A stretch of DNA of 64,000 bases from Micromonosporaceae bacterium (GTDB lineage: Bacteria; Actinomycetota; Actinomycetes; Mycobacteriales; Micromonosporaceae): the NCBI GenBank assembly GCA_020027875.1, contig JAHRHA010000025.1:28532-92531 (forward strand), in the 5' to 3' direction. The position numbers were made by a program, and so were the translations under genes. This document shows, in pieces, positions 53,100 to 61,303 of this stretch. A model generated the notes under the pieces. The model saw nothing but the letters and a program-made list of their open reading frames with translations, did not search any database and was not told the origin of the DNA. The first letter of the stretch is position 1, and each line of letters starts with the position of its first letter.

Positions 53100-54020
53100 G
53101 TGAGCGACCAGACTCCTATCCGCCCGGAGCGCCGGCTAGCGGCTGTCGCCGCGTACGCCGGTGGGGCCCTCACCGCCGCCGGGGCGCTCAGCATTGGCGT
53201 CCTCCTCGGTCAGGTCCTCATCGCTCGGATGACGATTCCGGGAGCCGAGGCGCCGCCGCCCCGCAGCAGCGGACTCTACGGCCCCGGGTACGCCGATGCG
53301 GCTGCCGGCGTAGCGGTGCCCCTGCGACTGGCTGTGCTCGGCGACTCGACCGCGGCCGGCTACGGCGTGCAGACCCGCGCCGAGACACCGGGCGCCCTAC
53401 TCGCCACCTGGATCGCCGACGCGGCGAAGCGTCCGGTGCGCCTCACCTGCCCGGCCGTCGTCGGCTCGGTATCGGCGTGGCTCTCGGCCCAGGTGGAGAT
53501 CGCCCTCGAGGCCGGCGTTGACCTAGCCGTCGTCTTCATCGGGGCGAACGACGTGACGACCCGCGCGAGCGAGTCCGCGGCCGTACGCCACCTCTTCGAG
53601 GCCGTACACACGCTTCGCGAAGCCGGCGCCGAGGTTGTCGTCGCGACGTGTCCGGACCTTGGCACCATCCGACCGATCCAGCCACCCCTGCGCTGGCTCG
53701 CTCGGCGGTGGAGTCGCCAGCTGGCCGCGGCGCAGACGGTGGCCGTTATCCGCGCCGGTGGCCGCGCCGTCGCTCTTGGTGACCTGCTCGGTCCACGCTT
53801 CGCGGCGGCGCCGGACAACATGTTCGGGGCCGACCGCTATCACCCGTCAGCGGAGGGCTATCGGGAGGCGGCCGTCGCGGTGCTGCCCTCCGCGCTGGAG
53901 GCGCTTGGCCTGACCCCGACCAGTGCGGCGGCTGCGCAGAGCGGCGTTCACCCCGTACCCTCCGTGACGGGGGTGTCGGCCGGATCCGTCGGCCCGATCG
54001 CCCCAACCCCCGCGGACTAG
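53100..54020 (+). CDS. SGNH/GDSL hydrolase, membrane-anchored (first of a pair)
   Basis: 306 residues. An N-terminal hydrophobic helix (GALTAAGALSIGVLLGQVLI) probably anchors it. SGNH blocks: LAVLGDSTAAGYGVQTRAET with the catalytic Ser, VFIGANDVTTR, and GADRYHPSAEGYREAAVAVL with the Asp/His-type end. The GTG at 53100 follows GGGAGGA by 6 nt. Esterase or acyl-hydrolase activity on the outer face is likely. It is paired with a related gene 23 bp downstream. Confidence 0.88.
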   Translation: MSDQTPIRPERRLAAVAAYAGGALTAAGALSIGVLLGQVLIARMTIPGAEAPPPRSSGLYGPGYADAAAGVAVPLRLAVLGDSTAAGYGVQTRAETPGALLATWIADAAKRPVRLTCPAVVGSVSAWLSAQVEIALEAGVDLAVVFIGANDVTTRASESAAVRHLFEAVHTLREAGAEVVVATCPDLGTIRPIQPPLRWLARRWSRQLAAAQTVAVIRAGGRAVALGDLLGPRFAAAPDNMFGADRYHPSAEGYREAAVAVLPSALEALGLTPTSAAAAQSGVHPVPSVTGVSAGSVGPIAPTPAD

Positions 54021-54043
54021 GCCGGGAAGGGAGCGAAGTCGAC

Positions 54044-54835
54044 GTGGACACTGCCCGCCTGATCCGGCGTCTCGCGAAGGCCGCCGGGCTGGCCTTGATC
54101 GCCGGCACCGTGGGTGGAGCCGCTTTGCTCGCCGCCGAGGCGGTAGCCGCACGGTCACGCCGTTACGCCAAGCCCGACCTGGGTCTGGCCGTACGGGCGA
54201 CGCTGGGCGACGACGACAAGCCCGCACTGCGTTTGGTCCTACTTGGTGACGCGTCGGCGTTGGGCGTCGGCGTCGACATCGTGGAGGAGACCGTCGGCGG
54301 CCAGCTCGCGCACATGCTCGCTGCGGCGGGAGCCAAGGTGTCGCTCTCCACGGTCGCGGTGTCCCGCGCCCGCTGCGCCGATCTGGCCACGCAGGTGGCG
54401 CGGGCCCAACTCGGCGTACGACCCGACCTGGCCGTCATTCTGGTCGGCACCAACGACGCGACCCACCTGGTGCGCCCGGGTGAGGCGGCCGCTGCTCTGG
54501 CAACCGCGGTACGCCGGCTTCGTGACGCGGGTACCGCGGTCGTCGTCGGAACCTGCCCGGATCTGGCTGCCCTTCGGGCGGTGGCGCCACCACTGCGGCA
54601 GATTGTTGGCTGGTACGGGCGGCGGGTCGCTCGGGCGCAGGCGAGCGCCGCACGGGCCGCCGGCGCCGCGGTGGTCGACCTCGCCACGCAGGTCGGACCG
54701 GTGTTCCGCGCCGACGCGGGCATGCTCTGCCACGACGGCTTCCATCCCTCGGCGGACGGCTATCGAGTGATGGCGTACGCCCTCTTCCCCGCGCTGGCCG
54801 CCGCGGCCAACCTGTCCTCGTCGATCAAGGACTAG
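54044..54835 (+). CDS. SGNH/GDSL hydrolase (second of a pair)
   Basis: 263 residues, related to the gene before it and probably an old duplicate. LVLLGDASALGVGVDIVEET carries GDAS in place of GDST and keeps the Ser. VILVGTNDATHLVRP and HDGFHPSADGYRVMAYALFP complete the SGNH set. An N-terminal hydrophobic segment (LALIAGTVGGAALLAAEAVA) suggests membrane attachment. The GTG at 54044 lies after GGAAGGGAG. Confidence 0.87.
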   Translation: MDTARLIRRLAKAAGLALIAGTVGGAALLAAEAVAARSRRYAKPDLGLAVRATLGDDDKPALRLVLLGDASALGVGVDIVEETVGGQLAHMLAAAGAKVSLSTVAVSRARCADLATQVARAQLGVRPDLAVILVGTNDATHLVRPGEAAAALATAVRRLRDAGTAVVVGTCPDLAALRAVAPPLRQIVGWYGRRVARAQASAARAAGAAVVDLATQVGPVFRADAGMLCHDGFHPSADGYRVMAYALFPALAAAANLSSSIKD

Positions 54836-54878
54836 GTTCACATATCCAACCTGGTGTACTCGGCGGTAACCTGTGGGG

Positions 54879-56141
54879 ATGGCTGCTCTCAACCCGTCCG
54901 ACGCCGTCATCGTCGCCACCGCCCGCTCCCCGATCGGACGCGCCGCCAAAGGGTCGCTACGCGATCTGCGTCCGGACGACCTCACCGCCACCATCGTCCG
55001 CACCGTCCTTGACAAGGTGCCGCAGCTCGATCCCCGCGACATCGACGACCTCTACCTCGGCTGCGGGCTGCCCGGCGGCGAGCAGGGGTTCAACATGGCG
55101 CGCGTCGTCGCGATCCTGCTCGGCTACGACCACCTGCCCGGCGCCACCCTGACGCGCTACTGCTCGTCGTCGCTACAGACGACCAGAATGGCCTTCCACG
55201 CCATCAAAGCGGGCGAGGGCGACGTATTCGTCTCGGCCGGGGTCGAGACCGTCTCGCGCTACGCCCGGGGAAGCTCCGACGGTCTCCCGTCGGAGGCGCA
55301 GGCCCTCGTTGGCGGCCCGTGGCAGAACCCGGCCTTCGCGACCGCCCAAGCGCGGTCGACCGAGCGGGCCGCCGGCGGCGCCCCGACCTGGACCGACCCC
55401 CGCGAGTCCGGTGAGATCCCCGATGTCTACCTCGCCATGGGACACACGGCGGAGAACCTCGCCCAGGCCTACGGGGTGACCCGGGAGGAGATGGACGACT
55501 TCGGCGTACGGTCGCAGAACCTGGCCGAGAAGGCGATCGCCGACGGCTTCTGGGCCCGGGAGATCACGCCGGTGACACTGCCGGACGGCTCCATCATCTC
55601 CACCGACGACGGTCCCCGCCCTGGCGTGACCCTCGAGGCGGTCGCCGCGCTTAAGCCCGTCTTCCGGCCCGACGGACGCATCACGGCCGGCAACTGCTGC
55701 CCGCTCAACGACGGCGCAGCCGCCGTAGTGATCATGAGCGCCGCCAAGGCCGACTCGCTCGGCGTGGCACCGCTGGCACGCATCATCTCGACCGGCGTGA
55801 CCGCGTTGTCGCCCGAGATCATGGGCCTCGGTCCCGTCGAGGCGTCGCGTCAAGCCCTCGCCCGGGCCGGCATGACCCTCGACGACGTGGACCTCGTTGA
55901 GATCAACGAGGCGTTTGCCGCCCAGGTCATCCCGTCGTATCAGCAGCTGGGCATTCCACTCGACAAGCTCAACGTCATGGGCGGCGCAATCGCTGTCGGC
56001 CACCCGTTTGGGATGACGGGTGCCCGCATCACCGGCACCCTGCTCAACGCCTTGAGTTGGCACGACAAGACGATCGGCCTTGAGACGATGTGCGTCGGCG
56101 GTGGTCAGGGCATGGCGATGGTGGTGGAACGCCTCGCCTAA
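54879..56141 (+). CDS. Acetyl-CoA C-acetyltransferase (thiolase)
   Basis: 420 residues. AVIVATARSPIGRAAKGSLR start, the acyl-enzyme Cys in ATLTRYCSSSLQTTRMAFHA, NEAFAAQVIPSYQQLGI, the His in GGAIAVGHPFGMTGARITGT and the second Cys in LETMCVGGGQGMAMVVERLA. All catalytic residues are present. It may act in fatty-acid degradation or in acetoacetyl-CoA formation, linking to the acetoacetate-CoA ligase at 7.1 kb. The ATG at 54879 is preferred over the GTG two codons earlier. Confidence 0.93.
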   Translation: MAALNPSDAVIVATARSPIGRAAKGSLRDLRPDDLTATIVRTVLDKVPQLDPRDIDDLYLGCGLPGGEQGFNMARVVAILLGYDHLPGATLTRYCSSSLQTTRMAFHAIKAGEGDVFVSAGVETVSRYARGSSDGLPSEAQALVGGPWQNPAFATAQARSTERAAGGAPTWTDPRESGEIPDVYLAMGHTAENLAQAYGVTREEMDDFGVRSQNLAEKAIADGFWAREITPVTLPDGSIISTDDGPRPGVTLEAVAALKPVFRPDGRITAGNCCPLNDGAAAVVIMSAAKADSLGVAPLARIISTGVTALSPEIMGLGPVEASRQALARAGMTLDDVDLVEINEAFAAQVIPSYQQLGIPLDKLNVMGGAIAVGHPFGMTGARITGTLLNALSWHDKTIGLETMCVGGGQGMAMVVERLA

Positions 56142-56200
56142 CACCAAGATCCCGTGCACCAAGATCCCGTGCACCAAGATCCCGTGCACCAAGATCCCGT
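56142..56200. repeat. 15-bp tandem repeat (four copies) right after the thiolase stop
   Basis: Four copies of CACCAAGATCCCGTG begin one base after the stop codon and run straight into a perfect palindrome at 56198. They are noncoding in the plus-strand context. Confidence 0.88.
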
Positions 56201-56229
56201 CGATCATGACCTGGAGGTCATGATCGACG
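56198..56229. terminator. Perfect 15-bp hairpin between convergent genes
   Basis: CGTCGATCATGACCT and AGGTCATGATCGACG are exact complements separated by GG. It lies between the thiolase and a convergent minus-strand gene and could terminate both. Confidence 0.7.
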
Positions 56230-56308
56230 CCTTTTGGCGACGGTCAGCTCATGATCACGGCGATCTTGCGGTGGGTTGCAGCCACGCGGATGGTGGGTTG
56301 GCGGTGGG

Positions 56309-56686
56309 CTACAGGGCGCGAGTGGCTGCGTCGACCGCGGCTGTCGCGGCTCGCGCCATCTCGGCGGGTGGGTCGGCGGCCAGCAGGTCGGCCACCATCA
56401 CCCGCAGCTGGTCGGACAGGGCGAGGTGATTGTCGAGCCGAGGAACCTCACGCCGCGGGCGAGCCTCGACCTGCGCGGCAACGTCTGCGAGTTCCTGGAC
56501 CAGGCCGAACACCACATCGGCCCGAGTGAGCGGATACGCCGGACCCGAGACGGCGATCGCCGGTCCGGACACGTCGAGGTCCGCCCGAACCGGCCGCTCC
56601 CACCGCGCCGGGGTCCACTGGCTCACCCGGTTGACCAGACGATCGGCGGCCGCGCGCAGCGCGGCCGCCGAGTTCGGATCTGACAC
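56309..56686 (-). CDS. Hypothetical actinobacterial protein
   Basis: 125 residues, Ala/Asp/Arg-rich and mainly helical: AAALRAAADRLVNRVSQWTP, LTRADVVFGLVQELADVAAQ and VPRLDNHLALSDQLRVMVAD. It has the look of a conserved actinobacterial protein, but I recognise no domain. Its ATG directly follows the stop of the Bax-inhibitor gene, so they form an operon. Confidence 0.6.
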   Translation of the reverse strand: MSDPNSAAALRAAADRLVNRVSQWTPARWERPVRADLDVSGPAIAVSGPAYPLTRADVVFGLVQELADVAAQVEARPRREVPRLDNHLALSDQLRVMVADLLAADPPAEMARAATAAVDAATRAL

Positions 56687-57475
56687 CTAGTCGTCGCCGC
56701 GCAGGTAACTGAGCAGCCGCAGGATTTCCAGGTAGAGCCAGATCAGGCCGACCAGGATGCCGAACGCGCACGACCAGGCATACCGCTTCGGCATGCCGGC
56801 GCGGACGCCCTCCTCGATCTGTGCGAAGTCGAGGATGAAGGTCAGCGAGGCGACCACAATGCAGACCAGGCTGAACGCGATCCCGAGGAAACCCGCATCC
56901 CGCAGCCCAGTGTTCACATTGAGCAGCGAGAGCACGAAGTTGACCAACATGATGGCAAAGAGGCCGATCACGGCCCCAGTGACCACGCGAACGAACCGTG
57001 GCGTCGCCCGGATGACCTTTGACTTGTAGAGCAGTGCCATAAGGAGGAAGACGCCGAACGTCCCGACGACGGCCTGCAGGACGATGCCCTCGAACTGGCC
57101 CTCGAAGAGCTTGCTGACGATGCCGACGAAGACGCCCTCCACCACCGCGTACGCACCGACGGCGAGCGGGTTGGTGACACGTTTGAAGGAGAGGACCAGA
57201 CCGATGACCAGGCCAATCATCGCGGCGCCGATCATGACTGGTGCGACCAGGGCATCTGGCACCATCACCCAGGCCAAGGCACCGCTGACGCCGAGGAGCG
57301 CGAGCAGGCCGATGGTGCGGACCACGACGTCGTCGATGGTCATCCGGTCGGTCTCGGCGGGGGCGATCACCGAGGACGGGTAGCCCGCCGGCTCCGGCGC
57401 GTAGGAGACCGGACCTCGATAACCCGATTGAGTCTCCGGCGTGAGCCGGGTGAGTACCGGATTGTGACTACGCAC
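56687..57475 (-). CDS. Bax inhibitor-1/YccA family membrane protein
   Basis: 262 residues. About 60 soluble residues lead into seven hydrophobic segments, among them TIGLLALLGVSGALAWVMVP, APVMIGAAMIGLVIGLVLSF, AVVGTFGVFLLMALLYKSKV and AFGILVGLIWLYLEILRLLS, the BI-1 pattern with an acidic C-terminus. The family includes pH-sensitive calcium-leak channels. The GTG at 57475 is chosen because GGAGG precedes it by 5 nt. Confidence 0.9.
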   Translation of the reverse strand: MRSHNPVLTRLTPETQSGYRGPVSYAPEPAGYPSSVIAPAETDRMTIDDVVVRTIGLLALLGVSGALAWVMVPDALVAPVMIGAAMIGLVIGLVLSFKRVTNPLAVGAYAVVEGVFVGIVSKLFEGQFEGIVLQAVVGTFGVFLLMALLYKSKVIRATPRFVRVVTGAVIGLFAIMLVNFVLSLLNVNTGLRDAGFLGIAFSLVCIVVASLTFILDFAQIEEGVRAGMPKRYAWSCAFGILVGLIWLYLEILRLLSYLRGDD

Positions 57476-57576
57476 TGGGGCCTCCAACGTTGTCCTTGGT
57501 CACAACTACGCCACCAGCGTAGCGCCCAGCCGTGTCCGGTTCGGTCACGGCTGTTCCGGCTAGTCGATGGGGCACG

Positions 57577-58233
57577 TTAGCGGCTTAGCCGCTGGCGGGC
57601 CTTCTCCTTCACCTCGTGAGGGGCTTCGTCGGCGAGCAGCAGCCGCGGCAGTAGCTCCGGCTCCAGCGTCCAAGCCCGGAACCCCTCCGCGATGCTCACC
57701 CCGTGCGACGGCCGATAAACCACAACGACAGAGTCGCCGGCCTGGATCTCGCCCGGCTCGACCACCCGCAGATAGGTTCCCGACCGGGCCTCCTTGGTGA
57801 ACCGTTTGATCCACTGCGGCTCGGCCATCTTCGTCTGGAAGGTGTTGCATGGGATGCGCGCGAACGTAGTCTGCAGCACCAGATCAGTCCCAATGCGCCA
57901 CTTCTCGCCGATCAGCGCTCCGTTGACGTCGACGCCGAGGGTGGTGAGGTTCTCCCCGAACAGGCCACCGGGCAACGTGCGGCCCAGCTCCACCTCCCAC
58001 CAGTCGTAGTCCTCCCGCGCGTAGGCATAGACGGCCTGCTCGTCGCCGCCGTGATGGGCGATGTCGAAGACGTGGTCGCCGACAACGCCGCTGCCCAGCC
58101 CTGTGGTCTTTGGGCCTGGCGCGCGCACCAGCACCGGGCCGGCCACCGGCTGCTTATTGATCCCCGTCAGGCCGACGTCCTTGGCGGTGCTCATCTCGGG
58201 CACGGCCAGGTTGATTGACAAGATCTTGCCCAC
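57577..58233 (-). CDS. MOSC-domain protein
   Basis: From the GTG at 58233 this 218-residue protein reads GKILSINLAVPEMSTAKDVG, FDIAHHGGDEQAVYAYARED, PGGLFGENLTTLGVDVNGAL and TTFARIPCNTFQTKMAEPQW, the MOSC fold with its conserved Cys. MOSC proteins bind molybdenum cofactor or carry sulfur. In the given sequence the frame is open into the upstream gene, making a false 535-residue fusion. A stop in the neighbouring frame (58235) and this GTG 1 bp later suggest two coupled genes. Confidence 0.85.
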   Translation of the reverse strand: MGKILSINLAVPEMSTAKDVGLTGINKQPVAGPVLVRAPGPKTTGLGSGVVGDHVFDIAHHGGDEQAVYAYAREDYDWWEVELGRTLPGGLFGENLTTLGVDVNGALIGEKWRIGTDLVLQTTFARIPCNTFQTKMAEPQWIKRFTKEARSGTYLRVVEPGEIQAGDSVVVVYRPSHGVSIAEGFRAWTLEPELLPRLLLADEAPHEVKEKARQRLSR

Positions 58234-58234
58234 C

Positions 58235-59184
58235 TCACGACCGTAACGCGTCGGCCATCCAGTCGGTGTACCGCGTGGACAGCAGCCCGGGCAGCCGCCG
58301 GTGTGCACGAACAGCACACGCTGACCGACTTCGATGCGTCCGTCACGGGCCCGCGTTATCAGGCCGGCCATGGCCTTGCCGGAGTAGACCGGGTCCAGTA
58401 GCAGACCCTCGGTCCGAGCCGTGAGCAACAGAGCTTCCAGACAATCATCTGTTGGTACGCCATAAGCCTCCCCCACGTGGTCATGGTCCACCTGCGCAGC
58501 TCCGGCCGGGGTCGCCAGACCCAACGACCGCGCCGCTTGCGCGGCCAGATCGGTGGCGAACGCCTCGATGTTGTCCTGGGCGCCGACGTTGATGCCGAGC
58601 ACCCGGGCGTGGTCGCCGATCCCGGCGGCCAGCCCGGCGTGGGTGCCGCCTGACCCGTTGGCCACCACAACGAGGTCGAAGTCGAGCTGCGCCTGCAGTT
58701 CCAGGGCCACCTCGGCATAGGCCTTCGCGCCGGGCAGCGACGAGCCGCCGATCGGAATCGGATAGGCCGCCTCATCGCTTGACGCCGCCAGGTCCACAAT
58801 GGCCTGATTCAGCGCAGCGAAGGGTATCTCCTGCACCCAGTGGATCCGCGCCCCGAGCATCCGGTCCAGCAGCAGATTGCCGGACAGGCTCATGTCGTCG
58901 GGACGGCGCAGCACCAGCTCGCAGCCGAGTCCGTGCATCGCTGCCGCGGCGGCCGTCATCCGGGCGTGATTGCTCTGCGAACCGCCGCCGGTGACGAGGA
59001 CCCGGTACCCGCCAGCTAGAGCGTCGGAAACGAAATGTTGCAGCTTGCGGGCCTTGTTGCCGCCGCCGGCCAGGCCGGTCATGTCCTCGCGTTTGACCCA
59101 GAGCTGGTCCTCGCCGAGGCCTAACTCGTAAGCGAGGCGTGGCAGTGGGTGCACCGGTGTTGGCATGACGGCGACGAGCGGCAT
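58235..59184 (-). pseudogene. D-cysteine desulfhydrase/ACC-deaminase family PLP enzyme, frameshifted near its end
   Basis: The enzyme releases pyruvate, H2S and ammonia from D-cysteine, or deaminates aminocyclopropane carboxylate. PLP-lysine block VKREDMTGLAGGGNKARKLQ, TGGGSQSNHARMTAAAAAMH and VVVANGSGGTHAGLAAGIGD are intact. Near 58292 the frame changes: HTGG should be followed by LPGLLSTRYTDWMADALRS, found one frame over and ending at 58235, whereas the current frame reads CPGCCPRGTPTGW and runs into the MOSC gene. A missing C in GGCGGCTGCCC explains it. The defect touches only the last ~20 residues. Confidence 0.82.
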
Positions 59185-59201
59185 GCGTGGACAATAGCGT
59201 T

Positions 59202-59720
59202 GTGATCAGACCTGGCACCCCGCACGACGTCCCGGCCATCGTCGACTTCATCCGCGAGCTGGCCGACTATGAGAAGGCTCTGGAGAAGGCGGTCGCGACC
59301 ATCGAGCAGCTAAACGCCGCGTTATTCGGGCCGCAGCCGGCGCTCTATGCCCACATGGCCTGCGACGACGTCTCCGGCGAGCCGGTCGGATTCGCCATCT
59401 GGTTCCTCAACTTCTCCACCTGGCGCGGTGTGCACGGCATCTACCTGGAGGACCTCTACGTGCGCCCGGCCGCCCGGGGCGGCGGTCACGGCAGGGCGCT
59501 GCTGGCCGAGCTCGCCCGCATCGCCGTCGAGCGCGGCTACTGGGGCGTGCAGTGGTGGGTGCTTGACAGAACCGAACTCACCGGCTCTCGGGCGTTCTAC
59601 CGGCGGATCGGCGGCCAGGAACTGCGCGAATGGGTGCCGTGGCTACTCGACGGCGAGGCCCTGCAATCGCTTGCGCCATCGCCCGACGGACCCACAGCAA
59701 CCTCACTCGACGCGGTCTAG
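59202..59720 (+). CDS. GNAT family N-acetyltransferase
   Basis: 172 residues of the spermidine/diamine-acetyltransferase-like GNAT branch: IRPGTPHDVPAIVDFIRELA, the acetyl-CoA loop LYVRPAARGGGHGRALLAEL and WWVLDRTELTGSRAFYRRIG. The GTG at 59202 begins the fold; a GTG at 59187 would touch the start of the divergent gene at 59184. The gap is so short that the promoters must overlap the coding starts, or the mRNA is leaderless. Confidence 0.87.
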   Translation: MIRPGTPHDVPAIVDFIRELADYEKALEKAVATIEQLNAALFGPQPALYAHMACDDVSGEPVGFAIWFLNFSTWRGVHGIYLEDLYVRPAARGGGHGRALLAELARIAVERGYWGVQWWVLDRTELTGSRAFYRRIGGQELREWVPWLLDGEALQSLAPSPDGPTATSLDAV

Positions 59721-59844
59721 TCCGCGACGCGGCGTCGTGGCCTCCGAAGATCACGAAATGCAAACCTGTGCAACCGCACCGACTGTTGCGCGACGTCCGC
59801 TCGCAAGCGCACGGATCACGTGTGCGGCCCGATACCCTGAGCCC

Positions 59845-60045
59845 ATGGAAGATACCAGCGACGACCCGCCGCGCCCCACCACCTACCCAGTGCCGGAGGC
59901 GATCATGGCTGGCGACCCGACGATCCTCGCTGCCGTCGCGGCCGCGATCATCGGCGTGCTGGCCTTCTGGCGGAAGAAGCAGCCCCGGCAGGACACGCGA
60001 TATCGACCGGGCCGAGAAGGATCCCGCGGTACCGCTCTGGTGTGA
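59845..60045 (+). CDS. Small membrane protein, possibly part of a decayed longer gene
   Basis: 66 residues: MEDTSDDPPRPTTYPVPEAI, a hydrophobic helix (ILAAVAAAIIGVLAFW) and a basic tail. Just downstream, other frames give protein-like pieces (DPAVPLWCDLADVRAHLEHA; SLGAVAHDDWTVYRVIDESL), so this may be the start of a longer protein broken by frameshifts to about 60180. No family is recognised. Confidence 0.4.
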   Translation: MEDTSDDPPRPTTYPVPEAIMAGDPTILAAVAAAIIGVLAFWRKKQPRQDTRYRPGREGSRGTALV

Positions 60046-60133
60046 TCTTGCAGATGTGCGGGCCCACCTGGAACACGCCATTGATCGACCTCTATGAATC
60101 CCTCGGGGCAGTCGCCCACGATGATTGGACGGT

Positions 60134-60559
60134 CTATCGGGTGATCGATGAGTCATTGGTCGCGCTAGCCGAATCCTGACGGGACGCCGGACCTGCGGCG
60201 GACACCCGCCGAACGACGTGCAGCAGGTACTCCTTGCGGTTGAGCGGATTGTGGTCCGACCGGGGCCGGGCCGGGATCGCGCCGCGGACCTGTTGGTAGT
60301 GGTCGAAGGCGCATTCCAGCAGACCCTCGCCGCGGGTCAGCGACGGCAACTGTCGCTCCAGCTCGTGCACCCGGGCCGCTGGAATCTCACCCTCAAGCAC
60401 GTACGCCGATCCCCGCATCGCCGATGTCTGCGGAACGGCGCGCAGCCGCAAGAGTACGGGCAGCACCGACCCGAACATGTCGGCTGGGACGTCGAGGCGG
60501 AAGCGGTGCATCGGTTCATACACCGTGGTGCCGGCCTGCCGCAGCGCGCTCATTAAAAC
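60134..60559 (-). pseudogene. C-terminal remnant of a TetM/OtrA-type ribosomal protection or EF-G-like GTPase
   Basis: The frame reads VLMSALRQAGTTVYEPMHRF, RLDVPADMFGSVLPVLLRLR, SAYVLEGEIPAARVHELERQ, then RGEGLLECAFDHYQQVRGAI and NPLNRKEYLLHVVRRV. This is the C-terminal EF-G-like domain of tetracycline-resistance ribosomal-protection proteins. The GTPase and all earlier domains are missing; the sequence ends exactly where an ISL3-type terminal repeat begins (60560). No function is expected. Confidence 0.75.
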
Positions 60560-60581
60560 GGCTCTTCACAATGCAAAGTGT
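60560..60581 (+). repeat. Relic ISL3-type terminal inverted repeat
   Basis: GGCTCTTCACAATGCAAAGT closely matches the end of the IS at 62844 (GGCTCTTCACCAATGCAGGG) in the same orientation, and abuts the truncated GTPase remnant. Confidence 0.7.
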
Positions 60582-61084
60582 CTTCGGTGACGCTGATGCG
60601 CCGATTCTCGTCGAACTCGCGCAAAACCTGATCTACAAGGCGTTCCGGGAGGTCGGGCGCGTGATGCGGACCGTGGCGCTGCTGCGGTTCCCCTCGCCGA
60701 CTCGGGGCTGCGGGCACGGGTGACCGCGGCCACCAACAAGGCCGAGGCCTACAACGGGTTCTCCGCCTGGACCCCGGTTCGGCAACCAGGGTGTGATCGC
60801 CGAGAACGACCCGGCCGAGCAGGAAAGTCGGTCAAATGGAACTCGCTGCTGTGCAACCTGATCGTGTTCCACACCGCGATCGACATGATGGAGGTCATCC
60901 GGCAGCTGGTTGCCGAGGGGTGGCAGGTGACCGCTGAGGATCGGCCCAGCTCTCGCCCTACCTGACCTCCCACATCCTCCGGTTCGGCGCCTACGCAACC
61001 GACGAACTCCAGGTCCCGCCGGACGTGTTCGACCCCGCGCTGGACGAGGTCGACTTTGGCGGCGAACAGCCCGCGGCCGCGTAG
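60571..61084 (+). pseudogene. Tn3-family transposase, C-terminal remnant with frameshifts
   Basis: Pieces in changing frames spell the end of an actinobacterial Tn3 transposase: LVELAQNLIYKAFREVGRVM, then RVTAATNKAEAYNGFSAW, GVIAENDPAEQE, KWNSLLCNLIVFHTAIDMME, SPYLTSHILRFGAYATDELQ and PDVFDPALDEVDFGGEQP. At least three frame changes are needed, so it is dead. It shows that a Tn3-type element once sat here. Confidence 0.78.
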
Positions 61085-61303
61085 CAGGGCACGGTAACGC
61101 AGCAGAGGGTGGTTTAGCGCCTCCCCCATGCAGGGCGATACTGGAGGGCCGAGAATCCTCCATCGCTCACGCAGCACGCGCAACCCACGCAAATGTCCGC
61201 GGCCGGGCGCTCGTCCGGGATCGGCGCCGGCTCGATGCTGGCGGCAGCGCGGCTGGACCATCCCGGCGCGCGATGCCGGCGGGGCATCGGCGATGCTGTG
61301 GGC

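Noticed and set aside
59891..59908. Single GCCGGAGGCGATCA matching the 27-bp repeat
   Set aside because: One short copy only, inside a coding-like VPEAIM stretch; too short to claim a third array.
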